Assembly: GCA_944322565.1 (NCBI GenBank)
Contig: CALUPG010000003.1
Span: 124,001-188,000, forward strand
Source: an uncultured Bacteroidales bacterium
GTDB lineage: Bacteria; Bacteroidota; Bacteroidia; Bacteroidales; UBA932
DNA: 64,000 bases
Direction: 5' to 3'
Part shown: positions 8,329-16,503 of the stretch, piece by piece
How positions within the stretch are numbered: the first letter of the stretch is position 1
Layout of the letters: every line of letters begins with the position of its first letter
Notes under the pieces: generated by a model
Told to the model about the DNA's origin: nothing
Seen by the model: only the letters and a program-made list of their open reading frames with translations
Database searches by the model: none
Program-made: the position numbers and the translations under genes

Positions 8329-9516
8329 CTATAGAGCATACCCGGCAAACCGCTCCAGGGCGTCGGCAAGTCTTGCCCTCGGGCATGCCAGGTTCCACCG
8401 CATGAAGCCCTCACCTTCCGTCCCGTACATGGAACCTGCGTTCAGCCAGAGTCCCGTCTTGTCAATGAGGTCTTCTTCAAGCTGTTCCGAGTCCATGCCG
8501 AGATGCCGGCAGTCCATCCATGCCAGATATGTGCCTTCCAGCTCCGTGAGAGGGAACTCAGGCAGTCTTTCAGCACAGAAATCTTTCATATACTGCCAGT
8601 TGCCATAGATGTATTCCAACAGTTGCTCCAGCCATTCCTCGCCTTCGCTGTATGCGGCCGTCAGAGCGGCGACGCCAAAAGGATTGACGTCGCAGACTTC
8701 ATTGATGTTGATGGCACGGTTGATTTTTTCCCGCAGTTCCGGTGTCTCTGCAATGATGTTGGCTATCTGCAGACCGGCGATATTGAATGCCTTGCTCGGC
8801 GAGACGCATGTCACGCAGTTTCTGCTGAATTCTCCGGATATGGATGCGAAAGGGGTGTATTCATGTCCCGGGAGCACAAGTTCGCAATGAATCTCGTCTG
8901 CAACTACGATGACATTGTTCCTGAGGCAGATTTCACCTATCCTTGTCAGTTCTTCCGCAGTCCAGACACGGCCGGCCGGATTGTGCGGGTTGCACAGCAG
9001 CATGAGTTTTACTGCCGGGTCGGATGCCTTTCTCTCAAGGTCTTCAAAGTCGGCCGTATACCGCATCATTGAAGATGACCCCTCTTCCGTGACATTGCCC
9101 GGAATGAGGGGATTGGCTGCGAAGGTACATCCGTTGTTGCGTATCGAGGAATAGAAACAGTTGTATACCGGAGTCTGTATCAAGACTTTGTCTCCGGGAC
9201 AGGTGAATGCCTTGATGATGGCGGAAATGGCAGGGACAACGCCGGAGGTGTAGATTATCCAGTCCTTTTCTATCTTCCAGCCGTGACGCCGGCCGAACCA
9301 GCGGATTATTGCCTGATAATATTCATCCTGCACTTTAGTATAGCCGAAGATGCCGTGTTCAACTCTTTTGCGCAAGGCATTCAGAATAGGTTCACACGCA
9401 CGGAAATCCATGTCTGCCACCCAAAGGGGAAGAATATTCCGCCCTTTGCGGCCGTCCCATTTGTAGGAGCCGCTGCCCCTGCGCTCTATGAGTTCATCAA
9501 AATTATATTTCACCAT
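8329..9516 (-). CDS. patB: PatB/MalY-type PLP-dependent aminotransferase, probable cystathionine beta-lyase
   Basis: 395 aa, the full family length. Fold type I PLP enzyme motifs are present: ADMDF near residue 35, NPHNPAGR (176-183), DEIH with Asp207 holding the PLP nitrogen, and SPSKAFN with Lys242 as the Schiff-base lysine. The MalY/PatB group cleaves the C-S bond of cystathionine or related cysteine conjugates, giving homocysteine or thiols, ammonia and pyruvate. It is the third gene of a likely operon after MATE and DUF3737 (65-bp gap to the latter). The pairing with a drug/metabolite exporter suggests processing of cysteine conjugates; that is inference. The name covers several activities, and the substrate cannot be read from sequence. 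Confidence 0.85.
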   Translation of the reverse strand: MVKYNFDELIERRGSGSYKWDGRKGRNILPLWVADMDFRACEPILNALRKRVEHGIFGYTKVQDEYYQAIIRWFGRRHGWKIEKDWIIYTSGVVPAISAIIKAFTCPGDKVLIQTPVYNCFYSSIRNNGCTFAANPLIPGNVTEEGSSSMMRYTADFEDLERKASDPAVKLMLLCNPHNPAGRVWTAEELTRIGEICLRNNVIVVADEIHCELVLPGHEYTPFASISGEFSRNCVTCVSPSKAFNIAGLQIANIIAETPELREKINRAININEVCDVNPFGVAALTAAYSEGEEWLEQLLEYIYGNWQYMKDFCAERLPEFPLTELEGTYLAWMDCRHLGMDSEQLEEDLIDKTGLWLNAGSMYGTEGEGFMRWNLACPRARLADALERFAGYAL

Positions 9517-9581
9517 AATTATGTCTTGGACAATATTCTTTATTGAATTTCACGATTCTATATCTGACGATTATATTTAGC

Positions 9582-10460
9582 TCATTGTTTCTTGCATGCG
9601 GCTGTCATGAATATCTGTCGTCTCGTTTCTATCACGCAGTCTGCCGGAGCCTTGATGTTTTCGTCGATTGTGACCGAACCTATGCTGTCGGCGACGATAT
9701 GTCCTGACATAGGGTTCTTGATGTTGGTTATGCTTCCCCGTATGTCGGCCTTGAGGCTCGTGTATTCGAAGGCACGGTCGCAGTCCGGCCCGAATGTACA
9801 GTTTTCCAGGACGAGGTCCCGGGCATAGCAGAGCGGCTGTTCTCCTGTGATGTGACAGTTGACCAGACGGAGATTCCTCGAGTGCCAGCCGAGATATTCA
9901 CCGTTCAGTTCGGAATCGTATACGGTGACATTCTCAACTTCCCAGAATGCGTCCTTGGTCGTGATTCTGGCATTATGGATTTCAACGTCCTTTACATACT
10001 GGAAGACATATTTGCTGTCGCTTTCCAGACCGTCCACATAAATGTTGCTGCTGAACATGAACGGATATGTGCCGCCGTGCAGGGTCAGATTCCTGATGTT
10101 GAGACGGTCACATCTCCAGAAGACTTCATCTGCGTCGTTGATGACTACATTCTCAATGTCAATGTCTGTCATTTCGCGGAACATCTTTGGAGCATCGATT
10201 ACAGTGTCGGTCATTTTCAGATGGTCGGAATACCAGAGGGCCGAGCGGCCTCCCGCATCGAAGCGGCATCTGTCTATCCTGAATCCGTGCACATGCCAGA
10301 ACGGATAATTCCCTTCGAACAGGCAATTCACGGCTTCAATGTTCGAGCATTCCTTTATGGCCGATTCCCCGGCATGGATTGTCACATTTTCCAGCCGCAG
10401 GTCATGCGAGCCGAACAGAGGACGCTCTCCTGCAAATTCCTTGTTGATAATTTTTTCCAT
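9582..10460 (-). CDS. DUF3737-type beta-helix protein
   Basis: 292 aa with no signal peptide, so probably cytoplasmic. The sequence is a regular series of short coils (LENVTIHAGES, AVNCLFEGNYPFWH, IRNLTLHGGTYPFMF, LVNCHITGEQPLC) with conserved aromatic positions, as in DUF3737 proteins. The fold is a right-handed beta-helix without a known activity. DUF3737 genes frequently sit next to PatB-type lyases and MATE exporters in Bacteroidota and Firmicutes, and that order is seen here. It may be an isomerase-like or scaffold protein for the lyase. No catalytic residues were recognised. Confidence 0.82.
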   Translation of the reverse strand: MEKIINKEFAGERPLFGSHDLRLENVTIHAGESAIKECSNIEAVNCLFEGNYPFWHVHGFRIDRCRFDAGGRSALWYSDHLKMTDTVIDAPKMFREMTDIDIENVVINDADEVFWRCDRLNIRNLTLHGGTYPFMFSSNIYVDGLESDSKYVFQYVKDVEIHNARITTKDAFWEVENVTVYDSELNGEYLGWHSRNLRLVNCHITGEQPLCYARDLVLENCTFGPDCDRAFEYTSLKADIRGSITNIKNPMSGHIVADSIGSVTIDENIKAPADCVIETRRQIFMTAACKKQ

Positions 10461-10508
10461 GATATGATGTCTAAATGTATTTTATTCTGATTCTGTTGAT
10501 ACCAGTTA

Positions 10509-11966
10509 TTATTCCGCCTCCGCCGGCTGGCGCCCCGGCCCGGCAAGCCATTTCCTGCCGTACAGGCGAACAAGGAAGATGGCTCCGCGGACGCAAAGCT
10601 CTATGCACATTGCTGTCCACACACCCTGAAGTCCGTACCTCGGGGCAAGCAAGGCCGCAAGGGAAAGCCTTACGGCCCAGATGCTGCCGAGATTCATTAT
10701 GCTCGGGATGAGAGTGTCTCCTGCTCCGACAAATATGCCGTATGCGACTATGGAGGCCGCGTACATCGGTTCCGCGAAGGCCTCTATCCTCAGGATTTCC
10801 GCGCCCAGCCCCACTACTTCCGGTACGGGAGTCATTGCTTTCATTATCGCCGGAGCCCCCAGGTACATTATGACCCCCATGACTGCCATCACTGCCATGC
10901 CCATGATTACGGATATGTTGGCGAATCTCCAGGTAAGGTCTCTCCTCCTTGCCCCTATGCTTTGTCCGACAAGAGTAGTGGCGGCGTTGGAAATCCCGTA
11001 TCCCGGCATATAGCAGATGCTTTCTGCTGTGATGGCAAATGCGTTGGCGGCTATCGCTATAGTCCCGAGCGGAGCCACGATTACAGTCGACATTATCTGG
11101 GCCCCGCACATCACTATCCTCTCGCATCCCATCGGCATGGCAATTCCGAAAGCGTTTTTCATGCAGGCGGATGTCGGCCAGAAGCTGCCTTTCTCCCTGT
11201 CAAGCCTCAGCTGCGGAGACTTCATGCAGAGAGACCTCATCAGCAGGCCTGCCGCTGCAATTGCCGCCAGAGCCGTGCCGAGTGCTGCGCCCCTGACTCC
11301 AAGTCCGGCTCCCGGTACCGTAATTCCAAGAGAGAAAATCTCCAGCTCCCTTGTCGGGAAAATCAGCAGGAAATTGAAGACCACGTCCAGCAGACACATC
11401 AGCACATTGATGGCACTCGGAGTATACATGTTGCCTGCGCTTCTGAGCATGCCGCTGGCCAGGACATTGAACTGCATTGCCGGCAATGAAAGCATGAATA
11501 TGAAAAAATAGGCTGAGGCATCAGCCCTTATGGCCTCTTCTCCTCCGAGCCAGCGGGGAAGAGGACCGCTTGCCGCGCACCCGATTGTCATCAGGATTAT
11601 GCTGAACAGCAGGCAGACGACGATTGACTGACGGAGAATCCCTCTTGCATTCTTGCCGTCCTTTGCCCCGAGCAGATGCGACACCTGAACATAAAAGCCT
11701 GTTGCACAGGCTGTAGTCAGGCCCATGAAAAGCCATGTCGTGGTAGACACGAGGCCGATTGACGCAGATGCCTCCGCACCGAGGCTGCCGACCATGGATG
11801 CATCGATGAACTGCATCAGTATCGACGAGAGCTGTGATATGACAGCAGGGATACTGAGCTGCACAGTAAGCTGAAGCTGCTGCCATAAGGTCATTGGGAG
11901 ACCGTCCTGCACCAGCTTCAGCAATTTGTTCTCACTTTTGTCCCGTCCGTACATCATCATATTCAT
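10509..11966 (-). CDS. MATE family efflux transporter
   Basis: 485 aa from ATG 11966. Translation could be extended 22 codons upstream to a TTG, but that stretch is the tandem operator-like repeat and the -7 element, so it is rejected. Twelve hydrophobic segments, with the MATE pattern in the first helix pair (PAVISQLSSILMQFIDASMVG) and again in the second half (GCERIVMCGAQIMSTV). MATE proteins export drugs or metabolites in exchange for Na+ or H+ at the inner membrane. It starts a three-gene run with DUF3737 (48-bp gap) and PatB, so the exported compound may be a product or substrate of the lyase. The 21-bp repeats upstream suggest regulation by a dedicated DNA-binding protein not found in the window. 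Confidence 0.88.
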   Translation of the reverse strand: MNMMMYGRDKSENKLLKLVQDGLPMTLWQQLQLTVQLSIPAVISQLSSILMQFIDASMVGSLGAEASASIGLVSTTTWLFMGLTTACATGFYVQVSHLLGAKDGKNARGILRQSIVVCLLFSIILMTIGCAASGPLPRWLGGEEAIRADASAYFFIFMLSLPAMQFNVLASGMLRSAGNMYTPSAINVLMCLLDVVFNFLLIFPTRELEIFSLGITVPGAGLGVRGAALGTALAAIAAAGLLMRSLCMKSPQLRLDREKGSFWPTSACMKNAFGIAMPMGCERIVMCGAQIMSTVIVAPLGTIAIAANAFAITAESICYMPGYGISNAATTLVGQSIGARRRDLTWRFANISVIMGMAVMAVMGVIMYLGAPAIMKAMTPVPEVVGLGAEILRIEAFAEPMYAASIVAYGIFVGAGDTLIPSIMNLGSIWAVRLSLAALLAPRYGLQGVWTAMCIELCVRGAIFLVRLYGRKWLAGPGRQPAEAE

Positions 11967-11975
11967 CAGCGGATG

Positions 11976-12042
11976 CAAATATACAATCTGTTTTCCGTTT
12001 TGAACAGACTGTTTTCCGTTTTGAACGGACAATGCAAAGGTA
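11976..12042 (-). promoter_or_regulatory. Promoter region of the MATE operon with tandem 21-bp operator-like repeats
   Basis: Two TAnnTTTG elements face the gene: TATATTTG at 11976-11983 (10 bases before the ATG codon at 11966) and TACCTTTG at 12035-12042. Between them are two copies of a 21-bp unit at 11988-12008 and 12009-12029, differing at one base. Each contains an imperfect inverted repeat of TGTT...AACA form. A regulator bound there would cover the spacer of the first promoter. Confidence 0.5.
11988..12029. repeat. Two tandem 21-bp direct repeats
   Basis: Each unit begins CTGTTTTCCGTTTTGAAC; the copies differ only at the 19th base (A or G). The period of 21 bp places both copies on one face of the helix. 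Location between two promoter elements suggests an operator. Confidence 0.85.
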
Positions 12043-12132
12043 ATGGAACCTGAGCAATCGGGATGTAACAGATTTACGGACTGTTGTACCTGTTTTACTC
12101 TTGTGCGGCGTATTGCACTCCAGAGTCAGGCT

Positions 12133-12345
12133 CTACTCTTGGAGAGTATAGTCTCCTGCCATGTCAGTGACTTGTTTCTGCAGTTCGGCAAGTGTATAGA
12201 CCTTGTCTGCAGTATATTCCACCGATGCCACAGGCGGTTCAAGGGTGACTGTGGCCTTTACTCCCTCAAGCTGATTGAGTGCCTTTTCCACATGCATGCG
12301 GCAATGGTTGCACATCATGCCCGAAACTTTGAATTCCTTTTTCAT
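12133..12345 (-). other. Possible internal start producing a separate CopZ-like copper chaperone
   Basis: In the copA frame, ATG at 12345 opens a 70-codon stretch identical in architecture to free CopZ (MKKEF..., CxxC at 12/15). It is preceded by a purine-rich AAAGGAAAGAG tract at a normal ribosome-binding distance. The codons just before it read ACA AAA AAG, an A-AAA-AAG heptamer in the zero frame. Whether ribosomes start here is unknown; the fused protein is the default reading. Confidence 0.4.
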
Positions 12346-14715
12346 GACTCTTTCCTTTTTTGTATTACTGTTGGTCACATTGTCTGCGATATTGCGGCGG
12401 ATTTCCGATGCATTTATTCTCTTGCCCTTGAGCCTGAGGCTGTTGGTCACCACACTCACGCTGCTGAACGCCATTGCCGCCCCGGCTATCATCGGATTGA
12501 GCAGAAAACCGTTCAGAGGGTAGAGGGCGCCTGCGGCGACAGGTACGCCTATGATGTTGTAGATAAATGCCCAGAACAGATTCTGCCGGATAGTGCGGAC
12601 GGTGAGCTCCGACAGCCTGAGGGCCTGCGGAATCTTGGACAGGTCGGAAGATATGATTGTCATCTTCGCCACGTCCATCGCTATGTCGCTGCCTCCGCCC
12701 ATGGCAATGCCCAGGTCCGCTGCGGCAAGGGCGGCGCTGTCGTTGATGCCGTCTCCTGCCATCGCGACGACATGTCCCTGACTCTGCAGTTCCCTGATGA
12801 ATGCGGCCTTGTCCTGAGGCAGGACCTCTGCCTTGAAATGCCTGATTCCTACCGCTGCGGCAACAGCTTCTGCCGTTACCTTGTTGTCACCTGTCAGCAT
12901 GTGGACTTCTATGCCCGCCTTGTGCAGTTCACTGACTGCTCCGGCTGAACTCTCCTTTATCCTGTCGGATATCGCCGCTATTGCCAGACTCTCTTTGTCT
13001 GAGGAGAACCATACCACGGTTTTGGCGGCAGCCGTGAATTCACGCGCCCTGGCATCAAGGCCGGGACTTATGTGTATGCCGTTGTCTTCAAGAAGTTTTC
13101 TGTTACCGGCATAATACAGGAGCCCGTTGTGTCTGCCTTTGACTCCGGCGCCTGTGATGCTTTCAAAATCCACGATTCCGGTTTCGGGCGATTTGCCGAG
13201 ATACTTCACCACAGCCTCTGCCAGAGGATGCTCGGACAGGGCTTCAATGGCCGACAGAATTTTCCCGAGGCCGGCGGCATCCTTTTCTGCAGCACCGTCC
13301 CACACTATGTCGGAGACTGACGGCCTGCCCTCCGTGACAGTACCGGTCTTGTCGAGGACAACTGCGGTGATTTTTCTTGCAGTCTCAATGCTTTCCGCAT
13401 CCTTGATGAGTATGCCGTTTTCCGCGCCTTTGCCTATTCCCACCATTATTGCCGTAGGGGTGGCCAGGCCGAGGGCGCATGGACAGGCAATGATGAGCAC
13501 CGTCACCATTGCGAGAAGACCGTGTGTGATACCGTTTTCCCCGTCAAATATTATCCAGATTATACATGAAAGCAGAGCGATGCCCATGATGGCCGGTACG
13601 AATACCGAGGCTATCTTGTCAACAAGCTTCTGTACCGGTGCCTTGCTGCCCTGCGCATCCTGGACCATGGCAATAATCTTTGAAAGGAGGGTGTCGGTCC
13701 CGACTTTGTCGACGCGGAACATAAAGCTGCCCTTCTGGTTGATTGTCCCTGCAAATACTTTCGCCCCCGGATGCTTTGCCACAGGCACCGGCTCTCCGCT
13801 CAACATGCTTTCGTCCACATAAGAACTGCCTGAGATGACACTTCCGTCCACCGCGACCCTTTCCCCGGGACGGACGGATATGATGTCCCCGGCACGGACG
13901 GCGCTGATCGGTATTTCTCTGCTTCCGTCGCGTGATGCCCCTCCGTCCGGCTCTCCGGCTCCGGGGATGACCACAGTGACGGTCTTGGGCTGGAGTCCCA
14001 TGAGTTTCCTGATGGCATCAGATGTATTTCCCTTTGCCTTTTCTTCGAGCAGTCTTCCAAGCAGGATGAAAGCTATGATGACACTTGATGCCTCAAAGTA
14101 TACATGAGGCTCTATGCCGCGTGACAGCCAGAAATCAGGGAACAGCAGATTGAATACGCTGAAGAGATAGGCTATTCCGGTGCTGCTTGCCACGAGTGTG
14201 TCCATATTGGCTGTCCCGTGCCTGAACTGCTTCCATGCATTGGAAAAAAATCCTCTGCCCAGCCAGAATACCACCGGGGCAGACAGGAGACACATGATGA
14301 TTTTCATATAAGGCACATTCATGAAAAACATGCCCGCCACGGCAGTGGGGAGGGCAAGTGAGATTGCCCATATTGTCCTGCGCCTGAGTTCTGCGTACCT
14401 TTTGCTGTGCGCTTCCTGCGCCTTGTCCGCGATGTCTTCTTCCTTGTCGGTGAGCAAGTCGTATCCGGCGTCCTGCACCGCCTTCCTGAGAGAGTCGGGC
14501 GTACACCGGAGGCATTCATATTCTACATTTGCCGTAGCAGCCGCATAGTTGACGGTAGCCCTGACCACGCCTTTCTGTGCGCTGAGAGTCTTTTCCACAC
14601 GGGCCGCGCATGCCGCGCAGCTCATGCCGAGTATCGGGAAAGTATCCTTTGACAGTATCCGGGCCTGCTGTCCGGGCTGTTCGGGACATCTTGTCTGTGT
14701 CTTGTTGTCTTCCAT
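12133..14715 (-). CDS. copA: Copper-translocating P1B-type ATPase with CopZ-like C-terminal domain
   Basis: 860 aa, longer than usual. The N-terminal HMA domain (GMSCAAC, Cys33/Cys36) is followed by eight membrane helices. The core has the Cu-specific CPC (Cys411-Pro-Cys413), DKTGT with phosphorylated Asp455, an SEHPLAE nucleotide-binding loop and MAGDGINDSAAL. After a hydrophilic linker (residues about 762-790) comes a second complete HMA domain with GMMCNHC (Cys802/Cys805), the usual form of a free CopZ chaperone. The enzyme exports Cu+ from the cytoplasm. It follows the HMA-AraC regulator by 111 bp and is probably controlled by it. The linker is encoded by DNA that looks like a former intergenic region (see separate entry). 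Confidence 0.93.
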   Translation of the reverse strand: MEDNKTQTRCPEQPGQQARILSKDTFPILGMSCAACAARVEKTLSAQKGVVRATVNYAAATANVEYECLRCTPDSLRKAVQDAGYDLLTDKEEDIADKAQEAHSKRYAELRRRTIWAISLALPTAVAGMFFMNVPYMKIIMCLLSAPVVFWLGRGFFSNAWKQFRHGTANMDTLVASSTGIAYLFSVFNLLFPDFWLSRGIEPHVYFEASSVIIAFILLGRLLEEKAKGNTSDAIRKLMGLQPKTVTVVIPGAGEPDGGASRDGSREIPISAVRAGDIISVRPGERVAVDGSVISGSSYVDESMLSGEPVPVAKHPGAKVFAGTINQKGSFMFRVDKVGTDTLLSKIIAMVQDAQGSKAPVQKLVDKIASVFVPAIMGIALLSCIIWIIFDGENGITHGLLAMVTVLIIACPCALGLATPTAIMVGIGKGAENGILIKDAESIETARKITAVVLDKTGTVTEGRPSVSDIVWDGAAEKDAAGLGKILSAIEALSEHPLAEAVVKYLGKSPETGIVDFESITGAGVKGRHNGLLYYAGNRKLLEDNGIHISPGLDARAREFTAAAKTVVWFSSDKESLAIAAISDRIKESSAGAVSELHKAGIEVHMLTGDNKVTAEAVAAAVGIRHFKAEVLPQDKAAFIRELQSQGHVVAMAGDGINDSAALAAADLGIAMGGGSDIAMDVAKMTIISSDLSKIPQALRLSELTVRTIRQNLFWAFIYNIIGVPVAAGALYPLNGFLLNPMIAGAAMAFSSVSVVTNSLRLKGKRINASEIRRNIADNVTNSNTKKERVMKKEFKVSGMMCNHCRMHVEKALNQLEGVKATVTLEPPVASVEYTADKVYTLAELQKQVTDMAGDYTLQE

Positions 14716-14826
14716 TTCATTTTCCTTTGCTGATATTCCGCGATTCGTCAGGAACGCCGTCCGGAATATTATGGTGCAAAGATATGCCGGAATCCGCCGG
14801 TGGAGTTATGGAATTATGGACAGATT

Positions 14827-15414
14827 TTATAAGATTTCATCCAGAGGCTTGCGGCGGTTTTCTCCGATTTTTCTGAAATGGCTCGGGGTCAGTCCCGTGA
14901 CACTCTTGAACTGGAAGCTGAGATATGCCGCGCTCGAGTACCCGAGACTGTCTGCAATTTCATTCAGGGACAATTCACCGTATGCGAGAAGTTCCTTGGC
15001 CTTTTCTATCTTCTGTGCTATGAAATATTTTTCTATTGTTGTGCCTGTGGCTTCGGAAAAGACTTTGCTCAGCAGGCTGTAGTCCTTGTGCATCCTCGAT
15101 GAGAGCCAGTCGGAAAGATTGACTTTCATCTCTCCGCTGCCGTAATGGACCAGCCGTATTATTTCAGACTTGACCTGCTCGATGATACGGGATTTCCTGT
15201 CATCGATGATTTCAAATCCGAGCGGTTCAAGGGCTGCCTTGACTGCATCATGCACAGCATCCGTGATTTCTTCCCTGATGACTGCGGTGCCGAGTTCCGT
15301 CTTCACAGGATGCAGGCCGAGGCCGCACAACGCATTTTCCACTGCCATTATGCACCTGTTGCATACCATATTCTTGATATGGAGCGTATTTTTCTCCCCG
15401 TATTCCGGTTCCAT
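14827..15414 (-). CDS. AraC-type transcriptional regulator with N-terminal heavy-metal-associated domain
   Basis: 195 aa from ATG 15414. The frame is open 117 bases further upstream, but that stretch includes the -7 element. Residues about 10-75 form an HMA-like ferredoxin fold with a MVCNRC motif (Cys18/Cys21). Residues about 95-190 are two helix-turn-helix motifs of AraC type (LNEIADSLGYSSAAYLSFQFK, SPSHFRK-like end). This combination suggests direct metal sensing by the CxxC domain and activation of the copper ATPase gene that follows on the same strand. AraC regulators with an HMA domain beside copA occur in Bacteroidota. Copper is inferred from the neighbour; Ag or Zn are alternatives. 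Confidence 0.82.
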   Translation of the reverse strand: MEPEYGEKNTLHIKNMVCNRCIMAVENALCGLGLHPVKTELGTAVIREEITDAVHDAVKAALEPLGFEIIDDRKSRIIEQVKSEIIRLVHYGSGEMKVNLSDWLSSRMHKDYSLLSKVFSEATGTTIEKYFIAQKIEKAKELLAYGELSLNEIADSLGYSSAAYLSFQFKSVTGLTPSHFRKIGENRRKPLDEIL

Positions 15415-15452
15415 GTATTCCGTCTCCAAGGCCTGATATGACCCTCTGGCAA

Positions 15453-15460
15453 CAAAAATA
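15453..15460 (-). promoter_or_regulatory. Probable -7 element of the HMA-AraC/copA operon
   Basis: TATTTTTG on the minus strand, with TTTT rather than TTTG 20 bases upstream. It lies 39 bases before the ATG at 15414, which supports that start codon over an upstream one. Confidence 0.42.
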
Positions 15461-15646
15461 ATTATAATCGGACAAAAGAGAAAAGGACTTCCAGTAATTT
15501 TATCTAACTTTGACTGAAAATTCATCGGCATGAAATTTTCGGACGGATTGTCGCTCCCATACCGGTTCTCGCCGTGCTGCGTAAGCGCGGCCGCAATCCC
15601 GGCAGCGAAAAGAATCCATCCGATTCTGAATTAACTGAACGCCTTT

Positions 15647-16276
15647 ATGAGACCTGCATTTCTTTTTGACCTTGACGGCGTAATATTCGACACCGAGGGC
15701 CAGTATTCAGTGCTTTGGGACGAGATAGGTAAGGAACATTTCTCAGACAGCAGCTTTGCCGGGAAAATCAAGGGACAGACCCTCGTGCAGATATTTGACC
15801 TGTATTTCAAGGACAACCTGCCGCTTCAGCAAGAAATCAAGGGCCGGCTCTATCGTCTGGAGCGCGAAATGGATTACCGCTATGTCCCTGGAGTGGAAGA
15901 CTTCCTTTCCGCGCTCAAGTCCGGAGGCTGTCCCGCCGCCATCGTCACAAGTTCCAACAGGGACAAGATGGAAAATGTCTACCGGGCGCATCCTGACTTT
16001 TCACGCCGGTTTGCCCGTATTTTCACCGGCGAAGACTTCGCACGCTCCAAGCCTGCCCCGGACTGCTATCTTCTCGGCATGAAGACTTTCGGCACTGCTC
16101 CGGAAGATACCTTTATATTTGAGGATTCCTTCAGCGGACTGCAGGCGGCACGCACCTCCGGGGGCAATGTCATAGCCCTCGCCACGACCAACCCGAGGGA
16201 GGCAGTCGCCCCGTATGCTTCGATTGTAATCGATGATTTCCGGGGGGTGACGCCGAAGATGCTGTTGGAAAAATAA
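15647..16276 (+). CDS. HAD-superfamily phosphatase, beta-phosphoglucomutase-like
   Basis: 209 aa. HAD motif I is FDLDGVIFDTEG near the N-terminus, with Asp8 the likely nucleophile and Asp10 the acid/base. Motif II is VTSSN, motif III lies around KPAPDCYLL, and motif IV is FEDSFSG. A helical cap of the beta-phosphoglucomutase / 2-phosphoglycolate phosphatase type follows motif I. Such cytoplasmic enzymes hydrolyse small phosphorylated metabolites or move a phosphate on a sugar. It precedes carA by about 230 bp with a promoter between them, so it is probably not in the carAB operon. The exact substrate cannot be told from sequence. Confidence 0.85.
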   Translation: MRPAFLFDLDGVIFDTEGQYSVLWDEIGKEHFSDSSFAGKIKGQTLVQIFDLYFKDNLPLQQEIKGRLYRLEREMDYRYVPGVEDFLSALKSGGCPAAIVTSSNRDKMENVYRAHPDFSRRFARIFTGEDFARSKPAPDCYLLGMKTFGTAPEDTFIFEDSFSGLQAARTSGGNVIALATTNPREAVAPYASIVIDDFRGVTPKMLLEK

Positions 16277-16322
16277 TCCGCAAAATCATCCGGGAAAATT
16301 AATGTCTTTCACCCAAAATTTC

Positions 16323-16330
16323 TATCTTTG
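16323..16330 (+). promoter_or_regulatory. Probable -7 element of carAB
   Basis: TATCTTTG followed by C, a full TAnnTTTG match. The predicted start near 16337 gives a leader of about 165 nt before the carA ATG at 16504, long enough for a regulatory structure; no clear attenuator hairpin was recognised in it. Confidence 0.5.
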
Positions 16331-16503
16331 CATTTTGAAATCTTGAAACAGGCTTATTATGATTATGTCGGATGGTTCATATTCTCCGTTGAGCGCATTA
16401 TCAGGTAATGCCAATGTTTCCTTTTTCTGGATTTTTCAGAAATTTATCAGTTGATATGCCGGCCGTTCCTTTGCGGGATGGTCGTTTTTTTAATTATAGT
16501 ACA

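Noticed and set aside
7451..8608. A 385-codon plus-strand open frame across the nuclease and the end of the PatB gene
   Set aside because: It crosses two well-supported minus-strand genes and the nuclease promoter, and shows no family features.
11967..12032. An N-terminal extension of the MATE protein with a repeated SVQNGKQ segment
   Set aside because: The repeat comes from the tandem 21-bp DNA units, the extension needs a TTG start, and it covers a -7 element; it is promoter DNA.
15531..15646. A small gene between the copper regulator and the HAD phosphatase
   Set aside because: No open frame with a start, ribosome site or recognisable domain was found.
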